A model generated the notes under the pieces. The model ran no database searches. It was given only the letters and a program-made list of their open reading frames with translations, and was not told the DNA's origin. Position numbers and translations under genes: made by a program. From positions 73,446 through 137,445 of the forward strand of contig USLU01000006.1 of the NCBI GenBank assembly GCA_900555635.1: a DNA stretch of 64,000 nt, in the 5' to 3' direction. How positions within the stretch are numbered: position 1 is the stretch's first letter; each line of letters starts with the position of its first letter. Origin of the DNA: an uncultured Bacteroides sp. (GTDB taxonomy: Bacteria; Bacteroidota; Bacteroidia; Bacteroidales; Bacteroidaceae). Below, in pieces: positions 45,184-54,007 of this stretch.

Positions 45184-45575
45184 TTATCTTTCTTCATTCT
45201 CACATAACGGGTCCACACCTTTTCTTCCGAAAACCCAAATTCGCCAAAAACAGCCTTATCTTCCAGAAAGCTAACTGCAGTAAGATATTTATCTTGATCC
45301 ATAACCTCTACAATTTTCTCCAACAATATTCTCAATGTTTCTTCACTTTTTCCTTTGATATAATAGTTATTGATTACACACTCATTTTTTTTGTATTCCA
45401 CCGGAATAAAACCAATAACATTTTTATTCTCCAAGGCAACAAACCATTCAAAATCTTCCGAAGTACGAAAGGGATAGTTATAGTTTTGTTTTAACACCTC
45501 CGGGCTCATCACCAAAGGAGCTACAAGCTGATACAGCCGCTTGTCAGTGCCCTGTAATCGTACTATTTGCATCAT
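45180..45575 (-). CDS. GNAT-like acetyltransferase, first gene of the IbrAB-like unit
   Basis: 131 residues. SEDFEWFVALENKNVIGFIPVEYKKNECVINNYYI gives a beta-strand pattern of GNAT proteins, and LTAVSFLEDKAVFGEFGFSEEKVWTRYVRMKK gives the usual C-terminal region where an E...FGF motif ends the fold. The acetyl-CoA loop (KGKSEETLRILLEKI) is degenerate. Its stop overlaps the start of the PP-loop gene. It may modify a product or partner of the two following proteins; this is inference. Confidence 0.7.
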   Translation of the reverse strand: MMQIVRLQGTDKRLYQLVAPLVMSPEVLKQNYNYPFRTSEDFEWFVALENKNVIGFIPVEYKKNECVINNYYIKGKSEETLRILLEKIVEVMDQDKYLTAVSFLEDKAVFGEFGFSEEKVWTRYVRMKKDK

Positions 45576-45765
45576 ATTTTTTCTATTTATTTTAGTAATT
45601 AGGTGTTAAATATAAAGCTTTATTAGGTCTAAAGATGCACCTTTTAAAGAGATTTAAGAATAAAGCAAGTTTATATAAAATATTATAAATTAAATAGTCA
45701 TCATTCAGCTTGGATATATAGATAAAATTAGGTTACTTTGCAATAGAAAGTTACCTTTGGAAATA

Positions 45766-46317
45766 ATGAAATACATATTGCTTTTTTTGACCTTTGCCAA
45801 GATAGGGATGTTCACTATAGGCGGAGGATATGCTATGATTCCTCTCATTGAGCGAGAGATTGTAAAGAAAAAATGGATGAGCAAGGAAGATTTCATGGAA
45901 ATGTTCGCTTTAACACAATAGCTACCTGGAGTTTTTGCAGTAAACATATCTATTTTCGTGGGTTATAAAATGTATAAAGTAAAAGGAAGTTTGGTTTGTG
46001 CACTCGCCACTATCTTACCTTCTTTTGTCATTATGATGCTGATAGCTATGTTCTTTGCACATTTTCAAGATAACCAAGTAATGATTAGTATCTTCAATGG
46101 CATCCGTCCAGCAGTAGTAGCACTCATATTATTTCCTTGTATATCGGCTACACGGGCTTTGAAGTTGAAGTACTGGCAACTGATATTGCCGGCTATTGCT
46201 GCGGTGTTGATTTGGCAATTCGGGTTATCGCCTGTGTACGTTGTCTTAGCAGGGATAGTTGGAGGAATGATATACACCTTATGGTTAAAAGATAAACTGA
46301 CAAAATTACAAGCATGA
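45766..46317 (+). pseudogene. Chromate transporter (ChrA N-terminal half) with an in-frame amber codon
   Basis: From ATG 45766 the frame gives MKYILLFLTFAKIGMFTIGGGYAMIPLIER, the standard ChrA start, up to ALTQ. It meets TAG at 45919-45921 and then continues without shift as LPGVFAVNISIFVGYKMYKVKG to 46317. In relatives this position is normally Ser in ALTQSLPG, so a single base change (TCG to TAG) would explain it. The whole is 183 codons. Without suppression only a 51-residue piece or a 119-residue C-terminal piece could be made, so the protein is probably inactive. The following gene is intact. Confidence 0.85.
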
Positions 46318-46838
46318 TTTATTGGCAATTGATTTTAGTATACTTAAAAATAGGTACTTTCGGTTTTGGGGGTGGATATGCAATGTTATCTCTTATCCAG
46401 TATGAAATTGTTGAGCATCACCATTGGCTTACATCGCAACAATTTACAGATGTAGTTGCTATTTCGCAGATGACACCCGGCCCGATTGGCATCAATAGTG
46501 CAACCTATGTGGGATATGCAGTTACTCAAAGCGTATGGGGAGCTATTGTGGCTACTATTGCAGTTTGCTTACCCTCGTTCATTCTGGTATTGCTTATTTC
46601 TTATTTCTTTGTGAAGTGCAAAAACAATAAATATATCAAGGCAGCAATGTCTGGTCTGCTACCTATGTCCGTTTCACTGATTGCCGCTGCCGCTCTACTT
46701 CTAATGAATAAAGAGAATTTCATCGACTATAAAAGTATATGTATATTTGCCGCTGCTTTTGGTGTAACCTGGAAGTGGAATCTACATCCTATTCTGTTGA
46801 TAATACTTGCAGGGATTGCAGGATATCTATTATACTAG
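46314..46838 (+). CDS. Chromate transporter family protein (second half of a ChrA pair)
   Basis: 174 residues with five or six hydrophobic segments. Motifs: LVYLKIGTFGFGGGYAMLSLIQYE, AISQMTPGPIGINSATYVGY. This is one of the two short ChrA-type proteins (SCHR) that work as a pair in Bacteroidetes and Firmicutes. Its start overlaps the stop of the partner (ATGA), which carries an amber codon, so the pair is likely non-functional here unless the stop is read through. Substrate may not be chromate in an anaerobe; the name is from the family. Confidence 0.9.
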   Translation: MIYWQLILVYLKIGTFGFGGGYAMLSLIQYEIVEHHHWLTSQQFTDVVAISQMTPGPIGINSATYVGYAVTQSVWGAIVATIAVCLPSFILVLLISYFFVKCKNNKYIKAAMSGLLPMSVSLIAAAALLLMNKENFIDYKSICIFAAAFGVTWKWNLHPILLIILAGIAGYLLY

Positions 46839-46846
46839 AATATTTG

Positions 46847-48061
46847 CTAGTGTGATTTTGAGGTAATATATACCATCTTCCGGGCATAACACCATACAAT
46901 AACATAAGCTACAAACGGCACAATAAATGCCATTACCATCGTTGTGCAATCGGCTACCAACCCCATTAACAATGGACCAACCACTCCACCTACGGGAGAC
47001 ATCATCAAAAAAGAAGATGCCCGCTTAGTATGATTTCCCAATCCCCTGAGCGAAAGAGCGAATATGGTAGGAAACATTATCGACTCAAAGGCGTAGCCAC
47101 ATAGAAGAGAGATTAATGACAACATCCCCACATCCAACAGCACTACAGCAGTGGTTATTACAGTTCCCGTAGCACATATGAATAGCATCTTCTCTGCACG
47201 AACGCGTCTCATAATCCAGCTACCGACAAAACGTCCCAACATAAACAGTCCTAATCCACCAAAAGAAAGCACCAATGAAGCATCACGGGCATTCATCCAG
47301 TTCTGTTCCACTACATAGTTAATAAAAAAGCTATTAATTGATATCTCTCCCACTTCGTAGGCAAACAAAGCCAGTAAACCGAAGATGAAAAATTTATGTG
47401 TCCATAACCCTACCTGATTACCTTTTTCATCAACTTCTACACAATGCTCTATCTCCGGCAACTTGATTCTTGAAAAGACTAAAGCAACCATCAGCACTAC
47501 AACACCCATACAAACGTAAGGCAGTGCTACATTTCCGGAACCATCTTGTCCATCAGCAGAGAAAAGTAACAATCCGGCTAAAACGGGAGCACAGATACAT
47601 CCCAACCCATTAAAAGACTGTGCAAAGTTCAGGCGACTGGCAGCAGTCTCTTTTGCTCCCAATTCGGTAGCATAAGGATTTGCCGCCGTTTCGAGAAAAG
47701 TCAGTCCGCAACCGATGACAAATAGTGCAAACAAGAAAAGGTTAAATGACAAATAGTATTGTCCGGGAATAAAAAGCAAGGAGCCTATGCCATAAAGCAA
47801 CAATCCGAAAACTACTCCTTTGCGGTATCCAAAACGGCTGATAAACAATCCGGCAGGAATGGCCATCACAAAATACCCCATATACATGGTCACCTGAATG
47901 AAGGCAGAATATGTTTTGGTAATATCAAGCAACTCTTGGAAATGTTTGTTCAGGACATCTAAGATAGCATGAGCAAACCCCCACAAGAAAAAGAGAGAAG
48001 TAATCAATATAAAAGGAACAACATATTGTTGTCCTACCAGTGGTATGCGTTTCTGTTTCAT
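46847..48061 (-). CDS. Sugar:H+ symporter, FucP-like MFS transporter
   Basis: 404 residues from ATG 48061 (MKQKRIPLVGQQYVVPFIL). Longer starts at 48097 and 48145 exist, but the best promoter -7 box at 48120-48113 would leave little or no leader for them. Twelve membrane segments are visible. Motifs: FFLWGFAHAILDVLNKHFQ, MYMGYFVMAIPAGLFISRFGYRKGV, and LETAANPYATELG, all typical of the FHS (FucP/GluP) family. It imports a hexose or fucose-like sugar. It diverges from the AraC regulator gene, which suggests regulation by it. Confidence 0.9.
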   Translation of the reverse strand: MKQKRIPLVGQQYVVPFILITSLFFLWGFAHAILDVLNKHFQELLDITKTYSAFIQVTMYMGYFVMAIPAGLFISRFGYRKGVVFGLLLYGIGSLLFIPGQYYLSFNLFLFALFVIGCGLTFLETAANPYATELGAKETAASRLNFAQSFNGLGCICAPVLAGLLLFSADGQDGSGNVALPYVCMGVVVLMVALVFSRIKLPEIEHCVEVDEKGNQVGLWTHKFFIFGLLALFAYEVGEISINSFFINYVVEQNWMNARDASLVLSFGGLGLFMLGRFVGSWIMRRVRAEKMLFICATGTVITTAVVLLDVGMLSLISLLCGYAFESIMFPTIFALSLRGLGNHTKRASSFLMMSPVGGVVGPLLMGLVADCTTMVMAFIVPFVAYVIVWCYARKMVYITSKSH

Positions 48062-48112
48062 AATAAGCCAATCACAGACAGTCTTTATCTGTTTCATTGA
48101 TAATTGTAGCTG

Positions 48113-48138
48113 CAAAGATAAGTAAATTCGTATATTTG
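48113..48138. promoter_or_regulatory. Divergent -7 boxes between the transporter and AraC genes
   Basis: TATATTTG (48131-48138, plus strand, toward the AraC gene) and TATCTTTG (48120-48113, minus strand, toward the transporter) are both full TAnnTTTG matches. The -33 boxes are weak in both directions, as expected for activator-dependent promoters. Confidence 0.5.
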
Positions 48139-48160
48139 TAACCATAATTTTGAACTAACT

Positions 48161-49048
48161 ATGAAAAACTATGTTCCTCAATACACCTTCTACAAGACTA
48201 AATACGGAAGCGAGCTCCTGATTGATGTCGTAGAACTGGAATATACTAAAAAGTTTTTGACGAGAGGAAGCGTACACACATTAACATACTACGATATTAC
48301 TCTTATCACCAAAGGAGAAGGGATGTTTTCTATTGATAATCAGACTATCGAAGCTGTTCCCGGTGATGTATTTTTTTCCAAACCGGGTGAGATACGGAAT
48401 TGGGATACCGAACATATAACCAGCGGTTATGCCTTGATCTTTGAAGACGAATTTCTTTCTTCCTTTTTCAAAGACTCCTTGTTTGTACAACACCTTCCCT
48501 TTTTCAATCCGGATAAGACCGCTCGTAAACTACACCTGCCGGACAAACTCTATTCCAGAATACTTCAGCTTTTAAAGGACGTAAAAACAGAAATTGACAC
48601 ATGCCAGCAGAACGACATACATGTACTGAGAGCTTTACTCTTCGAAGCGCTTATGTTACTTAATCGTGCCTATCTTAATATGGAATCAACTTTGAATGAA
48701 ACGAAGGAAATAACCAAAGAAACCGGTAAAATCCATCTGAATAAATTTATCCAAGAAGTCAATGCCCATATTAAAGAGCAACATTCCGTCCGATATTATG
48801 CCGATAAGCTTTGTATCACTCCCAATTACCTGAATGAAATAGTAAGCTCGACCCTGAACATTAGTGCCAAGCAATACATTCGCAACAAAGTGATGGATGA
48901 AGCCAAAAGGCTACTCGTTTATACCCAACTGCCCATTGCAGAAATCGCTTTTAAGCTTAACTTTTCAACTGTCTCCTACTTTGTACGCAGTTTTAGGCAA
49001 CACACGAAAGAGACACCGCTTTCTTATCGGCAGATACATAAACCGTAA
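48161..49048 (+). CDS. AraC-family transcriptional regulator
   Basis: 295 residues. The N-terminal ~150 residues are a cupin-like sensor (YDITLITKGEGMFSIDNQTIEAVPGDVFFSKPGEIRNW). The C-terminal 100 residues hold two helix-turn-helix motifs: SVRYYADKLCITPNYLNEIVSSTLNISAKQYI and LPIAEIAFKLNFSTVSYFVRSFRQHTKETP. It diverges from the FucP-like transporter and is the likely sugar-responsive regulator of that gene. Ligand unknown. Confidence 0.93.
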   Translation: MKNYVPQYTFYKTKYGSELLIDVVELEYTKKFLTRGSVHTLTYYDITLITKGEGMFSIDNQTIEAVPGDVFFSKPGEIRNWDTEHITSGYALIFEDEFLSSFFKDSLFVQHLPFFNPDKTARKLHLPDKLYSRILQLLKDVKTEIDTCQQNDIHVLRALLFEALMLLNRAYLNMESTLNETKEITKETGKIHLNKFIQEVNAHIKEQHSVRYYADKLCITPNYLNEIVSSTLNISAKQYIRNKVMDEAKRLLVYTQLPIAEIAFKLNFSTVSYFVRSFRQHTKETPLSYRQIHKP

Positions 49049-49124
49049 GAGACATGTAAGTATAAACCGTAAAAAGTGACATTTCCTCCGTTCTTTTTAT
49101 TGTTCGGATATCTTATCTGTTTCC

Positions 49125-49132
49125 TACCTTTG
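49125..49132 (+). promoter_or_regulatory. -7 box for the pyridoxamine-oxidase-family gene
   Basis: TACCTTTG matches TAnnTTTG. The TTCG 18 bases upstream (49103-49106) is a poor -33 box. The gene's ATG lies 50 bases downstream. Confidence 0.45.
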
Positions 49133-49181
49133 CGTCAGTTATACAAATCAGCATTTACTAACCCATAAAAACAGTAAAACA

Positions 49182-49601
49182 ATGAAAGATGCAGAAAAAA
49201 CAGTAAGAACAATCATTGACAGGCAGAAAACAGCTTTTATCGGTTCGATAGATAAAGAAGGATATCCCAACCTCAAAGCTATGCTACAACCCCGAAAAAG
49301 AGAAGGTATCAAAACCATCTACTTAACAACAAATACTTCCTCGATGCGGGTAGCACAATACCAGGAAAACAATCGTGCCTGCATATACTTTTGTGGCAGT
49401 CGCTTCTTTCGAGGTGTCATGCTGCGCGGTACTATGGAAGTCCTGACTGACAATACCAGCAAAGAAATGATATGGCGTGAGGGTGACACCGTGTACTACC
49501 CGAAAGGTGTAACCGATCCCGACTATTGTGTTCTAAAATTTACAGCTATCTCAGGCAGATACTACAGTAATTTCAAATCAGAAGATTTCTTAATAGAATA
49601 A
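49182..49601 (+). CDS. Pyridoxamine 5'-phosphate oxidase family protein
   Basis: 139 residues with the split-barrel flavin fold: KTAFIGSIDKEGYPNLKAMLQPRKREGI, IYLTTNTSSMRVAQYQENNRACIYF, FFRGVMLRGTMEVL and ILKFTAISGRYYSNFKSEDF in part. General-stress/FMN-binding members share this pattern. True pyridoxine oxidase activity is unlikely because the PLP-binding C-terminus is absent; flavin or haem-related redox chemistry is more probable. Confidence 0.82.
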   Translation: MKDAEKTVRTIIDRQKTAFIGSIDKEGYPNLKAMLQPRKREGIKTIYLTTNTSSMRVAQYQENNRACIYFCGSRFFRGVMLRGTMEVLTDNTSKEMIWREGDTVYYPKGVTDPDYCVLKFTAISGRYYSNFKSEDFLIE

Positions 49602-49625
49602 ATTCTCACACGAAACCCTTATCTT

Positions 49626-51974
49626 TCATATCAAAGGCAAAATGACAGCAAACCTGCTACCACCATTTACTTTAGATTGTACTTCAATGCGCCCTGACAA
49701 CCGCTCTACAATAACCTTACTGATAGAAAGTCCCAGACCACTGCCCTGTTCAAATTCATCTGTCTTATAAAAACGATCGAAAATCATCATCAGTTCCTGT
49801 TCATCGATGCCCTTACCTGTATCTTCTACATAAACACATGCTTCATTAAGTTCTCTGTTCACACTACACCCTAGTGTAATGTGACCACTCCATGTAAACT
49901 TATTCGCGTTATTTAAGAAGTTAGAAATAACTTGGATGAACCGCGAACAATCAATATGAATCGGCAAAGAGACTGTTTCATCCAATTCGAGTCGAAACTG
50001 CAAAGAAGACTTTATCAACGGGCAGTAAGTCCTGTAAATCTCCCGAACGACTTCAGTTAGATTCCATTCTTTAATATCAAATTCCATACTACCGGAATCC
50101 AAACGAGAAATTTCCACCACATCTTCAACAAGTTTCAAGAGCAAATCGTTATTGAGATTTATAATCTGAAGCATTTCCTCCTTCTCTTTCTGCTCAATCT
50201 CGTCAGCTCCTTCGCCATTCAATAAATTCGTAAAACCCACAATAGCATTAAGCGGTGTACGAATTTCATGACTCATATTATTGAGGAACGATTGTTTCAA
50301 TTCGGCTTTCTCTGCCATCTGTTTGGCAAGGATTAGTTGTTGTTCACGTTCTACCACTTCCTGAATATTCTGCATGATACCTGCCATCATCATTTCACCT
50401 TGAGAATTTTCCAAGTTACGACATCGGAACTCATACCATTGATACTCCTCGTCACCAAAACTAAAACGTGAACGTTCTACATGCATATCCGAGATTGTAT
50501 ACAAAGTCTCACAAAAATCACTGAACCTCTTGACATCATCAGGATGAATATACTTCATAAAATCATCTTTCGTAAAACGCCGTTGCCCCAGCCCAGTCAA
50601 AGCTGAATAGTTCTCATCAAATTCAACAACTTCCCCCTGTATATTCCAAAGTGAAATCTGTCCACCATCAGTAGAAAGCGTCAATCGTTTATGGGCTTCT
50701 TCAAGCATCTTCATATTTTTATGCTGAATCAAAGAACGCCGACGGGTGCGCAGTAAAATCACCGATAGGTAGACAAATGCCAAGACAAACAGTCCACCCA
50801 ACAAATAAATTTCCAACTTATAATGGTCATAGAACGGGTAATTAATAATACGTACATTGGAGGGCACATTCTTCATATCGTAACCACTATAGGTCGAGAA
50901 ATAAGTCCAGTCGAGTACATATTCTTTCTTCAAGTCCTGTATTTTAGGAATAACCGTCTTTTTGTTTTTTAGCAGAGCGGCAGAAACATTTGCCACTGTA
51001 TGGGCAGAAATTACATCTGTCGACATATAACCGCCCACGATCTTGGTACATCCACCAAATCCTTCGCGTAGGCAACTGAAAGAAGGAATACTTAAAGAGT
51101 TTACTACCGGATGTGCCATCGAGTCGAATTTATCCAATAAAAAAGCTTTTCTACCTTGTTCACTTTTTGATTTTTCCATCATGATAAGCAGCGAACTCCC
51201 CTTCATATACCGGAATGGACAGAGACTTACAGTTAGTTTGTTTTTCTTGATATCCTCCTTTGCAACAGCAGGCATCAAGTTATAATATTCAACCATTCCT
51301 TTCAATTCATTATACTCATATTCTATAGGGAATGAAGATTCGGAGCTTAATACACGGACATTTTCACGGTCTACAATTTTAGTTAGCAGATCGAAGGATT
51401 TATGTCCATAAAAAGTAAAGTCAATATTGTATATAATTTCCATATTGGCATTTGCTTGCAATGCTCTGATAAAATTAATATTGCTCCTGAAGTCAGGAAT
51501 ATCCCTTAGCACGTACACTTGCTTTGATTGATATTCGCTTATCAGTTGTTTATCCGGAAAATGCACATTACACGCTACCACTGGTATAGAATCCAGCAGT
51601 GAATGCCGGGTAGATAAAAGAGAAGAGATTGATTGGTCACCTGTTGTCAGAATAAGATCCAACGGTTTACTTTTAATTATTTCGAGATATCTTTGTATGC
51701 GTTCTGTTTCTTCAGTCAAATCCTCGGAATCACTACAAAGGTAGAATTTGTCTAAAATGGGTTCAACTCCCTGTTCTCTGAATTCTTTTTCAAGAAGTTC
51801 ATCAAAATTACCATAACAAGCATCGCCTTCAGTAAAAGAATAAATAACAGAAATATGCTTCTTTACTCTATAGTGTTTAGCATACCACCTATTAAAGTTG
51901 TATCCACAAAGAAATATTCCTAATAGACAAATGCCGGCAAAGACATATTTATATTTTGAGTTAAGAATTCTCAT
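49626..51974 (-). CDS. Membrane histidine kinase with ABC-type periplasmic sensor and PAS domain
   Basis: 782 residues. A membrane anchor lies at about 10-28 (YVFAGICLLGIFLCGYNF). The periplasmic part to about residue 380 has an ABC-substrate-binding-like fold (LDLILTTGDQSISSLLS, SIPVVACNVHFPDKQ, VVNSLSIPSFSCLREGFGGC). A second TM follows near 392-410 (YLLGGLFVLAFVYLSVILL), a PAS-type domain near 440-530, HisKA with SFLNNMSHEIRTPLNAIVGF near 560, and HATPase (NFLNNANKFTWS, DTGKGIDEQELMMIFDRFYK, GSGLGLSISK). No receiver domain is present, so a separate regulator must accept the phosphate. Ligand unknown. Confidence 0.92.
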   Translation of the reverse strand: MRILNSKYKYVFAGICLLGIFLCGYNFNRWYAKHYRVKKHISVIYSFTEGDACYGNFDELLEKEFREQGVEPILDKFYLCSDSEDLTEETERIQRYLEIIKSKPLDLILTTGDQSISSLLSTRHSLLDSIPVVACNVHFPDKQLISEYQSKQVYVLRDIPDFRSNINFIRALQANANMEIIYNIDFTFYGHKSFDLLTKIVDRENVRVLSSESSFPIEYEYNELKGMVEYYNLMPAVAKEDIKKNKLTVSLCPFRYMKGSSLLIMMEKSKSEQGRKAFLLDKFDSMAHPVVNSLSIPSFSCLREGFGGCTKIVGGYMSTDVISAHTVANVSAALLKNKKTVIPKIQDLKKEYVLDWTYFSTYSGYDMKNVPSNVRIINYPFYDHYKLEIYLLGGLFVLAFVYLSVILLRTRRRSLIQHKNMKMLEEAHKRLTLSTDGGQISLWNIQGEVVEFDENYSALTGLGQRRFTKDDFMKYIHPDDVKRFSDFCETLYTISDMHVERSRFSFGDEEYQWYEFRCRNLENSQGEMMMAGIMQNIQEVVEREQQLILAKQMAEKAELKQSFLNNMSHEIRTPLNAIVGFTNLLNGEGADEIEQKEKEEMLQIINLNNDLLLKLVEDVVEISRLDSGSMEFDIKEWNLTEVVREIYRTYCPLIKSSLQFRLELDETVSLPIHIDCSRFIQVISNFLNNANKFTWSGHITLGCSVNRELNEACVYVEDTGKGIDEQELMMIFDRFYKTDEFEQGSGLGLSISKVIVERLSGRIEVQSKVNGGSRFAVILPLI

Positions 51975-52079
51975 GATTCAGTTATTCCTTGCGAAAGTAA
52001 CAAATATTCCACAATTAAAAGTATTATTTTGTAAAAAGTCAGTGAAGCTATGAAATATGCAACTGAATATATAAGAAAA

Positions 52080-52934
52080 TCAACCTTGTTCTTCCTTTAA
52101 CTTATGCCCGCAGTACTTACAAAACGCGGCATTCTCTTCATGCCCCGTCTTGTGACAGTTAGGACATTCCAGATCTTTCAGCTTTTTATACTCTTTTATC
52201 ATCGATACGGAAACAATGCCTGTAGGAACCGCAATAATCGTGTAGCCTATTAACATAACACACGCAGAAAGGAACTTTCCTAGCGGAGTTACAGGGGTTA
52301 TATCACCATATCCCACCGTAGTCATGGTGACACAGGCCCAATAAATGCTATTCGGAATATTATCGAACTGCGAACCTGGGCGATTCCCTTCTATCATATA
52401 CATTAAAGTACCGATAGAGATTACAAGAATAACTACAAAAAGAAAGAATACTGCAATTTTCTTACTACTCTCCCGAAGCGAACTGAGCAAACGCTCACCT
52501 TCGATCCAGAAGTTAAAGAGCTTGAATATACGGAATACCCGTATAATGCGAAATGCTCTCACCACCAGCAAATAGCGTGCATTAGGAATGAAAAAAGCAA
52601 GGTATAACGGCAAGGTTGCCAGCAAATCTACAATGCCGAAGAAACTGAATATGTATTTTCGCGGATGGGGCGAACAGTAAATGCGGGTCAGATATTCAAA
52701 AGTGAAGAATCCGGTAAAAAGGAATTCACATACTATAAATGGTCCTGTAAGCCAAGTTGGCAGTCCTTGAAGACTCTCTACTATAGCTAATAGTATGCTA
52801 AGCAGAATACATATAATAAGAGCCACGTCGAATGCTTTTCCAGCCGGAGTATCCGACTCGAAAATAATAACGTACAACTTATGCTTCAGCTTCTCGTTGT
52901 GCAGAAAACGATAAATAAAATTCCTTTGAATCAT
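52080..52934 (-). CDS. Voltage-gated-type potassium channel with C-terminal zinc ribbon
   Basis: 284 residues. Six membrane segments with an S4-like helix (RYLLVVRAFRIIRVFRIFKLF, arginines every third position) and a pore loop with the K+ filter TMTTVGYGDITP. The last ~30 residues form a CxxC...CxxC zinc ribbon (CPNCHKTGHEENAAFCKYCG). It should conduct K+ across the inner membrane. The ribbon could sense metal or redox state, which is inference. Confidence 0.93.
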   Translation of the reverse strand: MIQRNFIYRFLHNEKLKHKLYVIIFESDTPAGKAFDVALIICILLSILLAIVESLQGLPTWLTGPFIVCEFLFTGFFTFEYLTRIYCSPHPRKYIFSFFGIVDLLATLPLYLAFFIPNARYLLVVRAFRIIRVFRIFKLFNFWIEGERLLSSLRESSKKIAVFFLFVVILVISIGTLMYMIEGNRPGSQFDNIPNSIYWACVTMTTVGYGDITPVTPLGKFLSACVMLIGYTIIAVPTGIVSVSMIKEYKKLKDLECPNCHKTGHEENAAFCKYCGHKLKEEQG

Positions 52935-53073
52935 GCAAATAAAACAGACTGGTGAAGGATTTTGTTTGCTCCATACTTTTCATTCTGTTCACTTGTCTTA
53001 CGGCTTTATAAATCCGACTTGCTTTAAGTATTCTCATTGAAAAATAATACCTTCTTGCATAACTTAAACAAAT

Positions 53074-53529
53074 TCAGCCCACAATTACAGATTCCTCTCT
53101 AACATAAATCATTGGCGTATATCGTATTCCATTTGTGATTTGCTCAGCTTTTATAGCTTTGAATCCCAATTTGCCATAGACCTCCAACGCATAAGGAGAT
53201 GAATTTACCGTAATCGTTTCACTTTTGATTTGATAAAGCAAATGACGGAAAAGTTTCTTGGCAATTCCTTGCCGATGAAATTCTTTTCTTACGAAAAGCA
53301 AGCAGATGTGATCTTGTCGCATAGCAAGTATCCCAACCATCTTATTTAGATTCAAAGCACCCCAAAAACGAAGTTTCTTCATCGCATCCTGATCATCAAG
53401 AAAAGATCGGAACTCATTTATCCCTTCCTGTGAGTAATCCGGAGCTTCAAATTCCATGAAAACTTCCCATGTAAGTTCTAATGCTATTGTAATTTCGTCG
53501 TTGCTCAACTCGTGTATTGTAATATCCAT
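53074..53529 (-). CDS. GNAT-family N-acetyltransferase
   Basis: 151 residues. Core pattern: ITIHELSNDEITIALELTWEVFMEFEAPDY, VGILAMRQDHICLLFVRKEFHRQGIAKKLFRHLL (acetyl-CoA loop RQGIAKKL) and VNSSPYALEVYGKLGFKAI. The target is unknown. It is a stand-alone gene; the tRNA-Asp gene lies 238 bases upstream of it and reads toward it. Confidence 0.88.
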   Translation of the reverse strand: MDITIHELSNDEITIALELTWEVFMEFEAPDYSQEGINEFRSFLDDQDAMKKLRFWGALNLNKMVGILAMRQDHICLLFVRKEFHRQGIAKKLFRHLLYQIKSETITVNSSPYALEVYGKLGFKAIKAEQITNGIRYTPMIYVREESVIVG

Positions 53530-53711
53530 AATTTAATATTCTAACGTTTTTATTATTGCTTTTCTATAACTCCAATCATTTTTCTTTCGAAAAGTGTTAC
53601 TGAGTATTGCCTAACAATAGTAACATCATGTATGTTCTAATTTAAATTTTATGTAAAAATAGAGAGTTTCAAATATTTTAGTATCCTAACAACCATTGCC
53701 AAAGTAAAGAA

Positions 53712-53743
53712 AAAGCTCTGTAATCATTGAATTACAGAGCTTT
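53712..53743 (-). terminator. Terminator after tRNA-Asp
   Basis: AAAGCTCTGTAAT and ATTACAGAGCTTT form a perfect 13-bp stem with a 6-base loop, followed on the minus strand by TTCTTTACTTT. It starts 24 bases after the tRNA 3' end. The plus strand is also T-rich past the stem. Between here and 53530 I see nothing further. Confidence 0.85.
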
Positions 53744-53767
53744 ACTTTATTTTGCTTTCTTTGAAAG

Positions 53768-53841
53768 CGGTCCGGACGGGACTCGAACCCGCGACCCCAT
53801 GCGTGACAGGCATGTATTCTAACCAACTGAACTACCGAACC
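53768..53841 (-). tRNA. tRNA-Asp (anticodon GTC)
   Basis: A 74-nt cloverleaf on the minus strand: acceptor GGTTCGG/CCGGACC (with one G-T pair), D arm GTTCAGTTGGTTAGAAT, anticodon stem CATGC/GCATG around loop CTGTCAC, and T arm GCGGGTTCGAGTCCCGT. Anticodon GTC decodes Asp. CCA is not encoded. Confidence 0.97.
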
Positions 53842-53883
53842 ATTATTTCATTTTTTGTTTGCTGTCTCTCTCGATTGCGGTTG

Positions 53884-53914
53884 CAAAGGTAGGTATTTTT
53901 TTCATATCTGCAAT
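53884..53914 (-). promoter_or_regulatory. Promoter of tRNA-Asp
   Basis: On the minus strand ATTG (53914-53911), 19 bases, then TACCTTTG (53891-53884). Start expected near 53877, about 36 bases before the tRNA. Confidence 0.6.
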
Positions 53915-53974
53915 AGTTCTGAAGAAAAAAAATCATCTTTTTTTTAACATGGATTGATTATAAGAGATTTATAT

Positions 53975-53982
53975 TACCTTTG
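53975..53982 (+). promoter_or_regulatory. -7 box for the aminotransferase gene
   Basis: TACCTTTG matches TAnnTTTG, with an ATTG 18 bases upstream (53953-53956). The chosen ATG (54008) lies 26 bases downstream; the longer frame from 53954 would start before this box. Confidence 0.55.
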
Positions 53983-54007
53983 CAAAGCAAATAAAAATAA
54001 GAAAGAC

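Noticed and set aside
45919..45921. TAG as a recoding site (selenocysteine or pyrrolysine)
   Set aside because: Selenocysteine uses TGA, and pyrrolysine machinery is not expected in Bacteroides; the position is normally Ser, so a point mutation is simpler.
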